Source: Hyalella azteca | Taxonomy: Eukaryota; Arthropoda; Malacostraca; Amphipoda; Hyalellidae | Length of the DNA: 64,000 nucleotides | Direction of reading: 5' to 3' | Assembly (NCBI RefSeq): GCF_000764305.2 | Contig: NW_025946472.1 | Coordinates: 124,001 to 188,000 of the forward strand | Shown: positions 37,606 through 55,586 of the stretch, piece after piece | Layout of the letters: each line of letters begins with the position of its first letter | Numbering within the stretch: the stretch's first letter is position 1 | Position numbers and translations under genes: made by a program | The notes under the pieces: generated by a model | Database searches by the model: none | What the model saw: only the letters and a program-made list of their open reading frames with translations | Told to the model about the DNA's origin: nothing

Positions 37606-40600
37606 TCACTTGCTGCCTCTGGGGGCGAGAGGGGTGCCCTTATCCTTGCCCCGCAGTCGAATGCCTGGGGAACAGGAAACTCGGGTGAGCAACTCGTGCA
37701 ATTCAGGGCCTATACTTAAAAAAAAGTCGAGAGATCGTAAGTTCATCAGCCAATCATCGACGGCCTTTCAAGGACAATCCACCAATCATAGACAAGAAAA
37801 TAGAGCGTAAGTACTTACGTTCACTTAGCGAGTTCTGGAAGTATACGTCCTGTGCTATAATACCATAGGTGGTCAAAAATTATCTCTCTTATCATACCGT
37901 TGCAGTAATCATCCTAATTATTCAACCTTGAAACTGCACCACATGCATATTTAAAATAAGAAGTTTCTCAATTACACTTTTAGGAATAATTAAAAATTCT
38001 ATGAACGTAGGAATCTAACGTCATAGTTTTCTCACCAATAGCGCGTTCGATCTTGCCAAGAATTTGCTGGTTGGGAACACCCTTGCCTTGTTCGTACTCC
38101 TGAATGACTTGGGGCTTCTCGTTGATATTCTGAAAAACACACTAGCTGATCACAACCAGTTTTAACGCAGACATATGGCAATTTTAGTAGTTATTGCACA
38201 GCCATTGCAAACATCAACATCTTGCAAGCGTAAAAAATTAATGCATTCAAATTTCACAGTAAATAAAGAGTTGCCTCAGTACTTCAATATTTTAGAAGGT
38301 GACATTTATTTCCTTTTAAATATGCAGCATTTGTCATCACAGTGGTCTTAAGTTCAATCTACACAATAAGGAATATCTAGAATGGAAATTAAAATTTGAA
38401 AATAGCTAAATATAAGGACTGACCGTAGCCAGATCCTTTTGAGTCCATCCTTTAGCCTGGCGGCCCTGCATTATGAGCTTGCTAACATCAGCAGTAACTT
38501 TGCTGTGCTTCAGTTCTTCGTTCTCGCGGTCAAGGCGAGCCGTGTTCAGGGTTGTGGGGTTCCTCCGATTGGATGCAGCACCAACTGATCAATAGATATT
38601 TAACTATAAAAATATAATGTAATGTACTTCATGCTTTCAATGACAGGGGTTTCATACCTATGAAATATATTCTAACCAGTTTCATAAAATATTTTATTTT
38701 AAATAAAACAAGTCACTGACACTTTTCACACAACATAAAATTTTATGTCTAAACACAGTGGGAAAAGGTAAAGCTCTTCCCACTTCAAATTCTTAAAAAT
38801 TCTAGTTCTAAAAAGCCTGAAAAATTACATTGCAAGACCCAGACATATATTATTTTATTTTCAACTTAGAATGCATTAATTTGCATCAGCATACATTATT
38901 GGCACACCTAAGGTAAAATTTGAAATTTAGCATCAAAATATACATACACTCTAATAGAAAACAAGTGGGGAAAAAGCTTACAGCTAATGTGATCTCTATG
39001 GGTAAATTCTTTAAAATATTTCTGTAGGACTGTAGCACACACAACATATTGACTGATGATCTCAGAGACAGATATACCGGTACTGCATTTAGAGATCAGT
39101 CATATATAAATACCAAATGAAAGCCAAGTTAAATACTCACATTTAGTTGAAGTTTCCACAGCTGCACCAGCACGCCTGGCTTTGTTGACAGCCTGTGAAC
39201 AAATTAAGAATTTTAGAAAGCTGCACTTTAGCTAAGGGAAGCCACCATCATGGCATTCAGTACCTATGTAAGGTCTTTAATGCAGTATCAAGGTCAGTAC
39301 GCTCATTGCATTAACGTGATACTAAATCTACAACATACTATACAATGACCATACAAACTTCACCTCGATTTGGATTTGGGGCATGGTGACAATGAAAAAG
39401 GACATTCCAGAGTCAGGCCTTTACAACGGTCATCAGCCACGCATCGCATATTCATTTTGTTAGTAGGAAAGGAGGAAGGGAGACCAAGCCAGGTAGAAGC
39501 CACATTAAAAAATAGGCTAGATGGGCGTGAAAGTTTGTCTCAAGAGTGAGATGAAGAAAAAACAAGGGGAAGAGACATTCAAGAGGAAAATTTATTGGGT
39601 TTATTATTGCTAAATACCATTTATTGCACTGCATAGTTTACATCTATATTAGCTATGGGACTTCTTTTTAGCCCAGAATAACTATTTGTGTTCTATTAAA
39701 ATATTATTGATGCAGTTATTCTCATTTTGAGTTATTCTCATTTTATTATTGCTTTTTTTCCTTACACCCACTGGCCTCCATTTTTGCCAACCTCCTCCTC
39801 TCCCTCATTCTCCATGCACTCTCCAAAAATTGCTTTCTGCTCTCAGTCATAGCAGCAGTCACCCCTGTTGACAGACCCACTATCATTGCAATCCATTTGT
39901 CTCCTGTTCACGCATACATCACACCATCACCCTCAGCCAGTATTACTCTCATCATTTCCAGGCTCTCCCTCTCATATGCATCACACTCTGTCATCATGTG
40001 CTCTACAGTTTCCCTTCTGCCCTCTGTCACACATAAAACAAATATCCTCTCTTCTTTCATTCCACCTGTATTTCCATGCATTCACACTCAAAGCATTTGC
40101 TCTCACATGGAACATCAGGTCTCCACCTCTACTTCTATCACATATTTACCTTGGCATCTCTTTCATCTTGTGCAATCTCAGGCTGTCCTTCCTCATTCAG
40201 GCACAGCCTTCCTCGGGCTGTCCTCATTTCTTTTCATTCCTAAACTCTTAAACCATGATTTCACTCTCTTAACTATTTTTTTCTTCCATTCTTTGACATC
40301 CTATTCAGTCCCTGTTGCACCCTGTACTGTTATCATCCATTCCTTTCTTGGTCAATTATTCGCTGGGCAAGCCCATGTTTCAAGTAACTCACACTTGCAT
40401 GACACTTACGTTCTCATTTGCTCACTCTCAAGTTCCACAGGTAAATCTTATGTGCCACTGTATATCATCCATTCTTTCTAGTTGTACTTTATATTTCAAT
40501 GTTGCTTTAATTCTTCTCTCTCTAAACATACTCCATCTCATATCTCCTCATAAGCCTCCACTGCAGTCCATCTGGGGGGCTCCAAGAGCCAGTCTAGCTA

Positions 40601-43206
40601 TCCTATTCTGTAGAACCTCCAATTTATCCAATTTGCCTTCATTCCAAACAATAATGTCCATTACATTCATAATCACAGGCACTGCCACACTTTTCCATAC
40701 TTCTCTTAGAACATCATATTTACTTGCCCTCATTCTTGCTGCACTGCCCAGTAATCCTAACAACTGATTTGCTTTACCAAGACTTAACGCTTTAGTTCTC
40801 TCACATCCTTTTTGGTCAACACTCATTCCCAGGTATCCATACTCTTTTGTCATCCCAATCACATTTCCTTCCAGCTGCCACACTCTATCCACATCCTCAG
40901 CTGCTCTGTTCACAACCAGTACCTGACCCTTCTCTGGGCTAAAGCACACAATGAAATCCTTGCCATACTCAGTTGTTCAGTCAAGCCTACTCTGAAGTTC
41001 AACCCCATTTTCACTCATTATTGCTGTATCATCAGCATAAAGTAGAATTTTAAGTCTCTCATCTCCAACACACACTCCCACATCCATTCTTCTCAGTCTA
41101 GCAGCCATCTCTTCAGTTAGGGTTTGTACTGGTATTTAGAAAAACAAATCCAAGACTTTTCCATGATTCCATGACATCAATATAATTTTCCAAGACTTGT
41201 ATACAACAGGTTTAGCATGACTGAAAGACTAACTGTGCATATTCTATTATCTCCTACAGTTAATAAATAGAAAAAAGGGGTAAATGTATAGAGCAGGCAG
41301 ACACAGAGGAACAAAAATGACACAAATCTGAAAATCAAGCCAACACTGGTATTATTATGAATTCTATAGTGTCAAATCACAACAAATATTGCGCAATGCA
41401 AACAAGATTTTATATGATGTCGATACAATTCAGAACACTCTTCAACACCACTACCCTAACATTCAACTGGCAGCTATTTCATCAACTCTTTCTTTAATGT
41501 TCTTGGTTTTGATACAGAAATGGTTAAAAATTGAAATGAAGTTTTGACGACACTAACACGTAACAGCACAGCAATGTTCCCTAACAGGCTAGAGTCTTAA
41601 GAGCAAAACCCAAGTTCCCAACATTTTCCTATTAATACAGAAAAGAAACATCTGAACCAACAATTAATTTAGGTGTAACGGAATTTCTTATCGTTGATTA
41701 CATCCCCTCTCATATTTGGTGAGCCGAGGCTCTGTGGTAGGTATTCACACACAGATTGCATTCACATCATATTTGTTTTTAAAGCAATAAAATGGTCAAA
41801 TAGCATGAATGTTGCTCCTGGTACAGTAGCTACTGTTCTTTTGCACATCTATCATTCATTTGACTAAAATTCGTGGCTTCATGCTTTGAACTTTGCAAGG
41901 AATTTGCTTTTGTTTATTGTGCTGCGGAATTAGATTTAAATCATTATTAATTTTGTGCATCCTGCATAATCAATGGCAATTTTTTGCAGCCTAAGCCATC
42001 TGCAGAGTTCATTAACAGGTGCACAAATCCGTCTGAAGTGGCATTATTTCCACTCGGGTCTTTTCCCACACCCACCGCCACCTGCAAATCTCAACCAAAA
42101 TGTTTTATTTTAGTTAGAATAGTTAGGATAGCCTACACCAACAGAAGCTTTCTAATAGCTTTTTCACTTTTATTTGTACTCTTCTTAAATTTATATGGCA
42201 TTTTTTTCATTTTCCCCTTTTTTAGATGCATAANGCCTAAAAACTCTCTGCTTTGCCACTATGCATGGCAGGTTCTATACAAGGCCAGAGGTCAGAGGAG
42301 GACAAAGCAGAGTCCAGAGTGGTTCACGGCTGATTGGTGGATGTTCAGAGAGATCCAAGATGTTCGATTCAGGGCTTATTGGTGCACAAAATTGGTGGTG
42401 TATGGCTGCGTGCCTGCGCTCCCATGTGGAACAGCCTCCCTGCCCTCCCGCTCCCTGTCCCAGAAGATATTGTTGATGCTCCAAGTATGAACACATTCAA
42501 GAACAGACTACCGTAGACAAGGCTCCTGCGCTGCTCCGCAGGAGCATATGTTTAGCCTTGAAATCCCTAGTAGGCTAGTACTAGTAGTAGGCTAGTACCC
42601 TATGGCGGATGGCCTAAGGCTAATGCCTATAGATTAGTGAGATTACAGAACAACAGGTCTAGAAACAATTTCAAACCTACTGTCCATAGAAAAGATTTGA
42701 TCAAAAGGCTTTTAGATCTGTGAAGTTGTGAACTAGTCAAGAAAAGTACAATCTTTGACAGGCATATGCAGGCAGGAGGCAGTAGGCTTATTCTTCAACA
42801 CCAAAGATAACTATAGTCAATAACAATTAACAATACTGCATACCTATATGATTTCTAATATATTTATAAACAATGGACGAAAAACTTTTACCAAATTCAA
42901 ACCACAAACAAATCACTCAAAGATTATAATGTTATTTACCAGAATAGAAATGTTGGTATTTTACAATTTTATTTGTTTACATGTCGTGAGCGGTGCATCA
43001 TGGAAATGTCGAGTGCTTATTCATCTATTGACATGCAGGTTACTGGGGTGATAGGGGTCGTCTCACGAGTGCATTCATCAAGGATGATGACATCACGTAC
43101 AGCATGAAGCTGAGGATATAAAGCTCACCTGTTCAGTTTTCAGCGTCGAAGCCTTTTCAGGTTTTTTTCGTAAGATTGTTACGGTGTCCCAATCGCTATC
43201 AGCCAT
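37606..43206 (-). CDS. EDF1: Endothelial differentiation-related factor 1 / multiprotein bridging factor 1
   Basis: MBF1/EDF1 is a conserved coactivator that bridges TBP and bZIP factors and is also recruited to collided ribosomes. Exons in transcript order: 43206-43129, 39192-39141, 38584-38424, 38129-38036, 37664-37606. All have GT-AG borders, phases agree, and they give 147 aa, near the human 148. Exon 1 encodes [20 protein letters not shown], the diagnostic N-terminus. Exon 3 carries [15 protein letters not shown] and [18 protein letters not shown]. Exon 4 gives [20 protein letters not shown] and ILGKIERAI; together these form the Cro-type helix-turn-helix. Exon 5 ends [18 protein letters not shown]. 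Intron 1 is 3.9 kb and holds a same-strand LINE; intron 4 holds a MITE. No defect is visible. Confidence 0.96.
37706..37850. mobile_element. 146-bp MITE, copy B, in EDF1 intron 4
   Basis: Same family as 12015-12160 in reverse orientation: GGCCTATACTT at the left, GATCGTAAGTTCATCAGCCA and ACAAGAAAATAGAGCGTAAG inside. The right terminal repeat is more diverged (GGAAGTATACG). It lies about 40 bases beyond the last exon's acceptor. Confidence 0.8.
39780..41135 (-). mobile_element. Degenerate non-LTR retrotransposon with reverse transcriptase C-terminal half
   Basis: Read on the minus strand from 41135: [20 protein letters not shown], then [20 protein letters not shown] containing the YADD catalytic motif. 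An in-frame TGA follows, and then a 133-codon stretch with [28 protein letters not shown] and [20 protein letters not shown]. After a frameshift it continues with [20 protein letters not shown] and the zinc-knuckle-like [19 protein letters not shown] (C-x2-C-x8-H-x4-C). It lies in EDF1 intron 1 in the same orientation as the gene. Stops and frameshifts show it is dead. Plus-strand frames at 39868-40767 are its antisense shadows. Confidence 0.85.
42237..42530 (+). mobile_element. Fragment of LINE ORF2 C-terminus joined to a MITE end
   Basis: The right part encodes MWNSLPALP and [16 protein letters not shown], the WNSLP...VV.APS..FK.RL signature found at the end of many LINE ORF2 proteins, then stops. 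The left 25 bases (CTAAAAACTCTCTGCTTTGCCACTA) match the end of the 205-bp repeat at 44368-44571. A single N at 42234 lies at the junction. Confidence 0.6.
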
Positions 43207-43727
43207 TGCAGATCCGGCAATACAAGTAAATTAATCTCAGGAGCGATGAGCTACACAACCAACCAGCCGCACGTTCTGGATGTTTCTGATTAGCCGAGGC
43301 CCAAGACTGCATTGAAATGACTTACGAACTATGTCAAAAATTTGTGCGCAGTTCAAATAATTTTCGTAATTATCGAAGTTAACAATATCTGTTAATGTTA
43401 ACTAGTCGACATTATTCATAAGTAAAACTAATTAATTGTAAATGGGTCTTTACCTCATAAACTATTCTGTTCAGATGAGTTTTGCTATTGGCAGTATTGT
43501 TACATAAATTATTACTTTACGTTTTCTGTCCAAAAACTTTAACCAACACTGCACAATAACCAACCAACTTTAACCTTAACCAACACTGCACATGCACACG
43601 CATGGATTACAGTGAGTTTGAAACTCTTGGGATATTTATTACTCGTAGCATGAAGATTGCTTCTAATTACTAATATACCTACAGATGTATTACAGGTATA
43701 AAATGAAATCAACATTTACTCAAACAG

Positions 43728-43887
43728 GCTCGTGGACGAGTGGTTCTTTGGTTCAAAGAATTCCGTAGTCATGGAAGGAAGCAAGAAAGTCGAATCGTTG
43801 GCGTGGCAACTGCCAGCTCCAGGTGATGTGACGGGAATAGTGGAATACCGTTTCAGAGTGGATCTGGCCGTCGTGGTCTTAGCATAG
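43728..43887 (+). other. Unassigned open frame after an acceptor-like site
   Basis: After ACAG at 43724-43727, a frame reads LVDEWFFGSKNSVVMEGSKK and continues for 53 codons to TAG at 43885. The patch is GC-richer than its surroundings and not repetitive. It could be an orphan terminal exon, a transposon scrap or noncoding. I do not recognise it. Confidence 0.2.
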
Positions 43888-44367
43888 CAGGTTGCACGTC
43901 CATTTTAGTCTCAAGATCCTGATAATTTAGGTATCCATATTTACTAATTTATTGCCCACACCTTTTATCAATGGCCCAATGCTGTACGCAATATTTGCAT
44001 TCAGCGCAGTTTCTTGTTTTTTTTTTTCTGATCTATCCATATTCATGATATTGGCCAGTTGGCCTTTTTATGCTTTTAACTTTAAGTTCTGTTCCAACAC
44101 AAACAATCCTTCAAGTCCTTGTCTGTTAATTCCTAATTGGCTGATTGGGATACAATGATACATGTTCAGGCAATTGATTTTATTGTAACTTGTTATTGTT
44201 AATAGTGATAGACGATAGTCATTAGTCTATAAGTTGGCAAGTTGCCAGTTGGAGACTTGAAGTTGCCACAACACTTCATAAATTAATTCCATAAGTTGCC
44301 ACTGTGCACACACTTCATAAATTGCAAGAATTGGCTACTTGCATTACTACTAGACTAGTCTTAACAC

Positions 44368-44571
44368 AGTGGCAAACCTGAGATTTTTTAGAATCAGTTC
44401 ATTTTTAATTTCCAAATTTACTCAATGTTTAAACTAATTTCTTATGCTGGCATATGATGATAATGCTGGCATCCATGATTATTATGCATGATACTTTACT
44501 GGTCTACTTATTAGAGTAGGTACTCAAAATTGAACTTGAGGTAGTCTAAAAACTCTCTGCTTTGCCACTAT
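44368..44571. mobile_element. 205-bp MITE-like repeat, copy 1
   Basis: It starts AGTGGCAAACCTGAGATTTT and ends CTCTCTGCTTTGCCACTA, so the termini are inverted TAGTGGCAAA-type repeats. A second copy is at 50764-50960 and a terminal fragment at 42237-42261. A related end (TTCTGCTTTGCCACA) occurs at 46637. Confidence 0.75.
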
Positions 44572-44980
44572 CACCAGGGTGGAATTCTAGAAATGGAAGT
44601 TCACTTATAAAAAAGCTTTCCACCCAAGGTGGAATGCTTTCCTTAGATACAGTGCTGTGCCAAGTGCCAGCCTGCCACAGGCTGCCAGGTGACTGACTAT
44701 AAATGAAAAGGAGGGTCAAAAGTGTACCAACTGTTTCAATTGTACAGTACCTCAGATTTGTTGTAAAATTGTTTCATAGATATTTTCTATTTTTCTTTTA
44801 TTTAATGGATTTTTTGAAAATTATCCAGGCTTTTTGTTTGTAATGATCAAGTTCAAGTTGAGTATTTAGTTAACCAATAACCAGTACTGTAGACATATAC
44901 CATATTTGGGGGCAGGGCTTATGTGCACAACCAATCACAGCTTGAAAGCATCCCCATCAACCAATCACAGCTTGAAAGCA

Positions 44981-45155
44981 NNNNNNNNNNNNNNNNNNNN
45001 NNNNNNNNNNNNNNNNNNNNNNNNNNNNNNNNNNNNNNNNNNNNNNNNNNNNNNNNNNNNNNNNNNNNNNNNNNNNNNNNNNNNNNNNNNNNNNNNNNNN
45101 NNNNNNNNNNNNNNNNNNNNNNNNNNNNNNNNNNNNNNNNNNNNNNNNNNNNNNN
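44981..45155. other. 175-base assembly gap
   Basis: A run of N follows two tandem copies of AACCAATCACAGCTTGAAAG (44929 and 44959). The gap probably lies in an array that did not assemble. Confidence 0.95.
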
Positions 45156-45639
45156 ATGTGACTGCAACTACGTAATCGTAAACTTGATGTTTACATTTTT
45201 TTGGCGGGAACTCATCGCAACTGATTTCTGGACAAGCTTCACTGCATGCTGATCAATCCAACATACCGGAAACCTTACTTTTTTAAATAGTTTGCCGAAG
45301 ACTGACAAATATATTAAATGAAAGAATTTCAATTTAAATGTGTCGGCAAGATCTTCTGAAGGCGTAAATTTTGCTACTGAAGCATTGCCAAAGATCTTGC
45401 AATATTCATCCACTCTCTGCACAGTGGCCAGTAGGACTGTAGGTGTATCATGAAGACCAGCATTATCATATTATCATGCATATGAAATTTTTTTAAAATT
45501 GAGACTTTGAGTAGATGACCGTCGACCTTTAGAGGGGCTGACCCCCAACAAGGAAATAAAGAATGAATTGTTAACTGATTCTAAAAAATTTTGTGGTTTG
45601 TCTGGGTCCCTAATTACTATGTTTGCGATTTGCCCCTTG

Positions 45640-45860
45640 CCACTATTCTAGATTGAAATTTTCCTCCTTATGTATGAAATCTTGTAGCATCAAAGTAAAT
45701 TTTTTATGTAAATTTGGACTTTTGTGTCTCAATCAATACAATCATACAATTTATCATCAATTGAATAGGAGATAATTCATCTAGTGGAAATCTTGTATCT
45801 CTGAAAATATGGGGGACAGCAATAAACTAGTTATGGCTCCAAGAGTAAATAGATTCCTTG
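45640..45860. repeat. Diverged interspersed repeat, copy 1
   Basis: It shares, in order, GGAATTTTCCT-like, CAAAGTAAATTTTTTATGTA, GGAGATAATTCATCTAG.GGAAATCTTG and TCCTTG..AG blocks with 61310-61540. It is the same strand in both places and noncoding, probably an old mobile element. Confidence 0.6.
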
Positions 45861-46659
45861 CCAGGCACTGTGGGCTCCAATGCCATTGAAAGATATATTC
45901 CATGCCGGGGCCACCTGGCTTCCCTTCTTAAATCCTAATGAAATGTTCTATTTTCTATCCTGAAATTAAATTCAACCTGAATTTTTTAGTTACATCTACC
46001 ATTACCAATAACACATGAATCAGCACTTTGCATGCTAACAGGCTGCTAAGTCTATAATTCATATCACTTCTGTTTTCTGACTCCTGAGCATTCTGGCCTT
46101 CAAAGTGGATTGCAATTTGACTTCAACATTACAATATTCAATATGGTTTTGACATTTCAATGTGTTAAATTGGCAAGACCATCATAATTGGAAACAAGAA
46201 TAAGGATACATGCCTTTCAGATCACACTACATCCCACCTTTAACATTGCATTGTGCTTTCAATGCATATTGGCAAATGACTCTTCAGAAAACAGTTCATT
46301 TTTAATTTAGAAATCTAATTACTAATTTCTACTTCAATATCTATATAATGATGCTTGTATCCAATATCCATGATACTGAACAGGCCCAATTGGAATTATT
46401 GGGCAGCAGTTCCCTTAATCTGCAGGGAAAAACAATCATTTTGTGGGTGATTTTAGTAAACTGCAAGTGAAAATAGGGTGTATATATTTTTTAATAGAGA
46501 AATGAAAAATAAACAAACTGGTGAAATGGGCAAAATTCACAGGCATTTTTGTGCAATTCACAGTTGGCTTCTGCCCAATTTCCTGCTTTGGGTACAAGCT
46601 ACTCAATGGTCTCAAGAAGTAAGAATCTAGTGAAGTTTCTGCTTTGCCACAATGCTTTA

Positions 46660-47035
46660 ACATTGCAGTTTGGCTTCAACATTACAGTCTGCCTTTAACA
46701 TTGACGTCTTCCTTTAACATTCCATTCTGACTTTAACATTGCATTCTGCCTTTAACATTGACATTTGCCTTTAACATTCCATTCATCCGCCTTTAACGTT
46801 GCAGTCCGCCTTTAACATTCCATTCCGCCTTTAACATTGCAGTCCGCCTTTGACGTTGCAGTCCGCCTTGAACATCGCAGTCTGCCTTGAACATCGCAGT
46901 CTGCCTTGAACATCGCAGCCCGCCTTGAACATCGCAGTCTGCCTTGAACATCGCAGCCCGCCTTGAACATCGCAGTCCGCCTTGAACATCGCAGTCCGCC
47001 ATGAACATCGCAGTCCGCCTTTAACGTTGCTGTAC
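46660..47035. repeat. 18-bp minisatellite array upstream of GMD
   Basis: CCTTGAACATCGCAGTCCG units (46860-47000) grade leftward into diverged CTTTAACATTGCAGTCTGC units. Homogeneity is highest in the right half. Minus-strand 71-79 codon frames are repeat translations. Confidence 0.88.
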
Positions 47036-47054
47036 GCTAACAATCTAGTGGTCT

Positions 47055-47200
47055 GGGCCCATACTTTCAAAAAAAGTTAAGAGATCGTAAGTTCAGCAGC
47101 CAGTCATTGACGGCCTTTCAAGCAAAATCCACCAATCATAGACAAGAAAATAGAGCGTAAGTACTTACGTTAACTTAGCGAATTTTAAAAGTATGGCCCC
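47055..47200. mobile_element. 146-bp MITE, copy C, in the GMD 5' flank
   Basis: It ends 111 bases before the GMD ATG. Termini are GGGCCCATACTTTCAAAAA and TTTTAAAAGTATGGCCCC. The interior is nearly identical to copy B, including GGCCTTTCAAGCAAAATCCA. It may overlap the GMD promoter or 5' UTR. Confidence 0.85.
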
Positions 47201-47311
47201 AGATTAGTAAACTAAGTATTATTTGTTAACTTAGTATTAGTGAATGTTCGGAGCTAAGTACTTATTTGCTTTAATGTATAATCTGTGCTCCAGCAACCAG
47301 GTCTAGACAGA

Positions 47312-53543
<6,232 letters not shown>

Positions 53544-53573
53544 TCTCGTCCACTTCCTCTGCCATGGCGAGCG

Positions 53574-53851
53574 TGTCTCGTCTTAACGACCAAGTTCTGG
53601 ATACGCATAAATCGCTACGACCATCGTAACTTCAGGGAGGCTTCAAAATTTGATTTTATTCCATAAATTAGACATCTTTATGTAAAACTCAAGCAGGGTA
53701 ATTAACACAAGATGTGTCTCGTCATAACGACCAAGTTCTGGATACGCATAAATCGTTACGACCGTCGTAACATCAGAAAGGCTTCAAAAATTTGATTTTA
53801 TTCCATAAATTAGACAGTTTTATGTAAAACTCGAGCAGGGTGATTAACAAA
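53574..53851. repeat. 139-bp tandem duplication in the GMD 3' UTR
   Basis: Copies at 53574 and 53713 share GTGTCTCGTC.TAACGACCAA, CGTAAC.TCAG..AGGCTTCAAA and CCATAAATTAGACA at over 90% identity. It starts 30 bases after the stop codon. Confidence 0.88.
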
Positions 53852-54227
53852 AGATGTGCAAGTTCAACAACCGTGTACTGAAAGTGTGTTGCACTAGTGA
53901 TGAGTGTTGCACGATCAAGTGAACGCCATATCCTCTCACCACGTTCCGACTCTCTACGTTCACCATTCGATAGTATTACACTATTCTGACTCAATCATGG
54001 GCATGTTGGTTTTATCTCATTATATCGTTATTATATTCCGCTGAATCTCGGAACATTAGAACCAAACATCAAAATAAAGATGTTTCTTGCATAGGCTACT
54101 TTACTTACGACCATGTAAGTGAATTGAATTTTAGTGAGTTTTACTTTCAAAAAATTTCTAAAGCAATAATATATAACCACATGCTGCCATCTATCTTCAT
54201 TCCATATAGTGTTTATGAAACGATTTG

Positions 54228-55586
54228 ATGAAAATTTTTAACACATCCATGGCGTATTGCATCACAATCAATGTTTTATTGAAGTGCACAACATTCCAAG
54301 ACGAAACAATCGGGTTCCTGCAGCTTCTATGGGTAATAATTTCATATTCATATTGTTTTTTGTACTGAAGGTTTTTCCCCATTTTATTTGTATTATTGGT
54401 TTTATGTTTGATGTTACGATGTTGCAATGCCATCCAATTTTAAGCTTGTATTTTATTCGACTTTGTGATTTAAATTACTTGTCTTAGTTTATTCGTTGAT
54501 ACAAGCGTGCGCTTCATCAAGGACACTTTTATTAGGTTCAATGAAGTTATTCAAGCAGTGAGAAATCGCATTTCAGTTCTTTGAAAGCTCAAGTTGAATA
54601 TAGATAAAAGCCAGATCTCCTACAATGTTTGGAGTTAGCAGTCGGAGCGCTCTGAATACCTTCAGAATTATCTTTCTTCTTTCCTTGCTAAGTTGCTACT
54701 AATCTTTGCTGGAGATCTTTCCTAACAAGGATCCGTAGACATCACCGTCGCCTTGTTGGAGCAGAACTCCCTTAGAATTTCAAGATTGTAGCCATCATCC
54801 AAGCATCAATGGTTAGCTTGATGATCATCTTTCGCTAAAAGTGCCAGTTATTTTCATGCATGTTGCAATTTTTTTGCACCATGGAATGAGCTTCTACCCT
54901 GAATTACATTATGAAAATTTTTAACACATCCATGGCGTATTGCATCATGTTTTATTGAAGTGCACAACATTCCAAGACGAAACAATCGGGTTCCTGCAGC
55001 TTCTATGGGTAATAATTTCATATTCATATTGTTTTTTGTACTGAAGGTTTTTCCCCATTTTATTTGTATTATTGGTTTTATGTTTGATGTTACGATGTTG
55101 CAATGCCATCCAATTTTAAGCTTGTATTTTATTCGACTTTGTGATTTAAATTACTTGTCTTAGTTTATTCGTTGATACAAGCGTGCGCTTCATCAAGGAC
55201 ACTTTTATTAGGTTCAATGAAGTTATTCAAGCAGTGAGAAATCGCATTTCAGTTCTTTGAAAGCTCAAGTTGAATATAGATAAAAGCCAGATCTCCTACA
55301 ATGTTTGGAGTTAGCAGTCGGAGCGCTCTGAATACCTTCAGAATTATCTTTCTTCTTTCCTTGCTAAGTTGCTACTAATCTTTGCTGGAGATCTTTCCTA
55401 ACAAGGATCCGTAGACATCACCGTCGCCTTGTTGGAGCAGAACTCCCTTAGAATTTCAAGATTGTAGCCATCATCCAAGCATCAATGGTTAGCTTGATGA
55501 TCATCTTTCGCTAAAAATGCCAGTTATTTTCATGCATGTTGCAATTTTTTTGCACCATGGAATGAGCTTCTACCCTGAATTACATT
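54228..55586. repeat. Near-identical 683/676-bp head-to-tail duplication
   Basis: Copy 1 is 54228-54910 and copy 2 is 54911-55586. The copies differ by a 7-base deletion (CAATCAA, near 54277) and one substitution in CGCTAAAA(G/A)TGCC. The junction is exact with no filler. Either a very young duplication or two haplotypes joined in the assembly. Confidence 0.95.

Larger units (their letters stand above)
43207..47311. other. Spacer between divergent EDF1 and GMD
   Basis: It should contain both promoters; I see no recognisable TATA box or initiator that I would assign. It holds repeats, a sequence gap, a MITE just upstream of GMD and one unexplained open frame, all listed separately. Frames at 45168-45422 (-) and 46436-46663 (-) have no recognised similarity. 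Confidence 0.5.

Noticed and set aside
39868..40767. Plus-strand frames of 127-194 codons, Ser/Leu-rich
   Set aside because: They are antisense to a degenerate LINE whose minus strand carries the recognisable reverse-transcriptase motifs.
46793..47070. Minus-strand frames of 71 and 79 codons
   Set aside because: Translations of the 18-bp minisatellite upstream of GMD.
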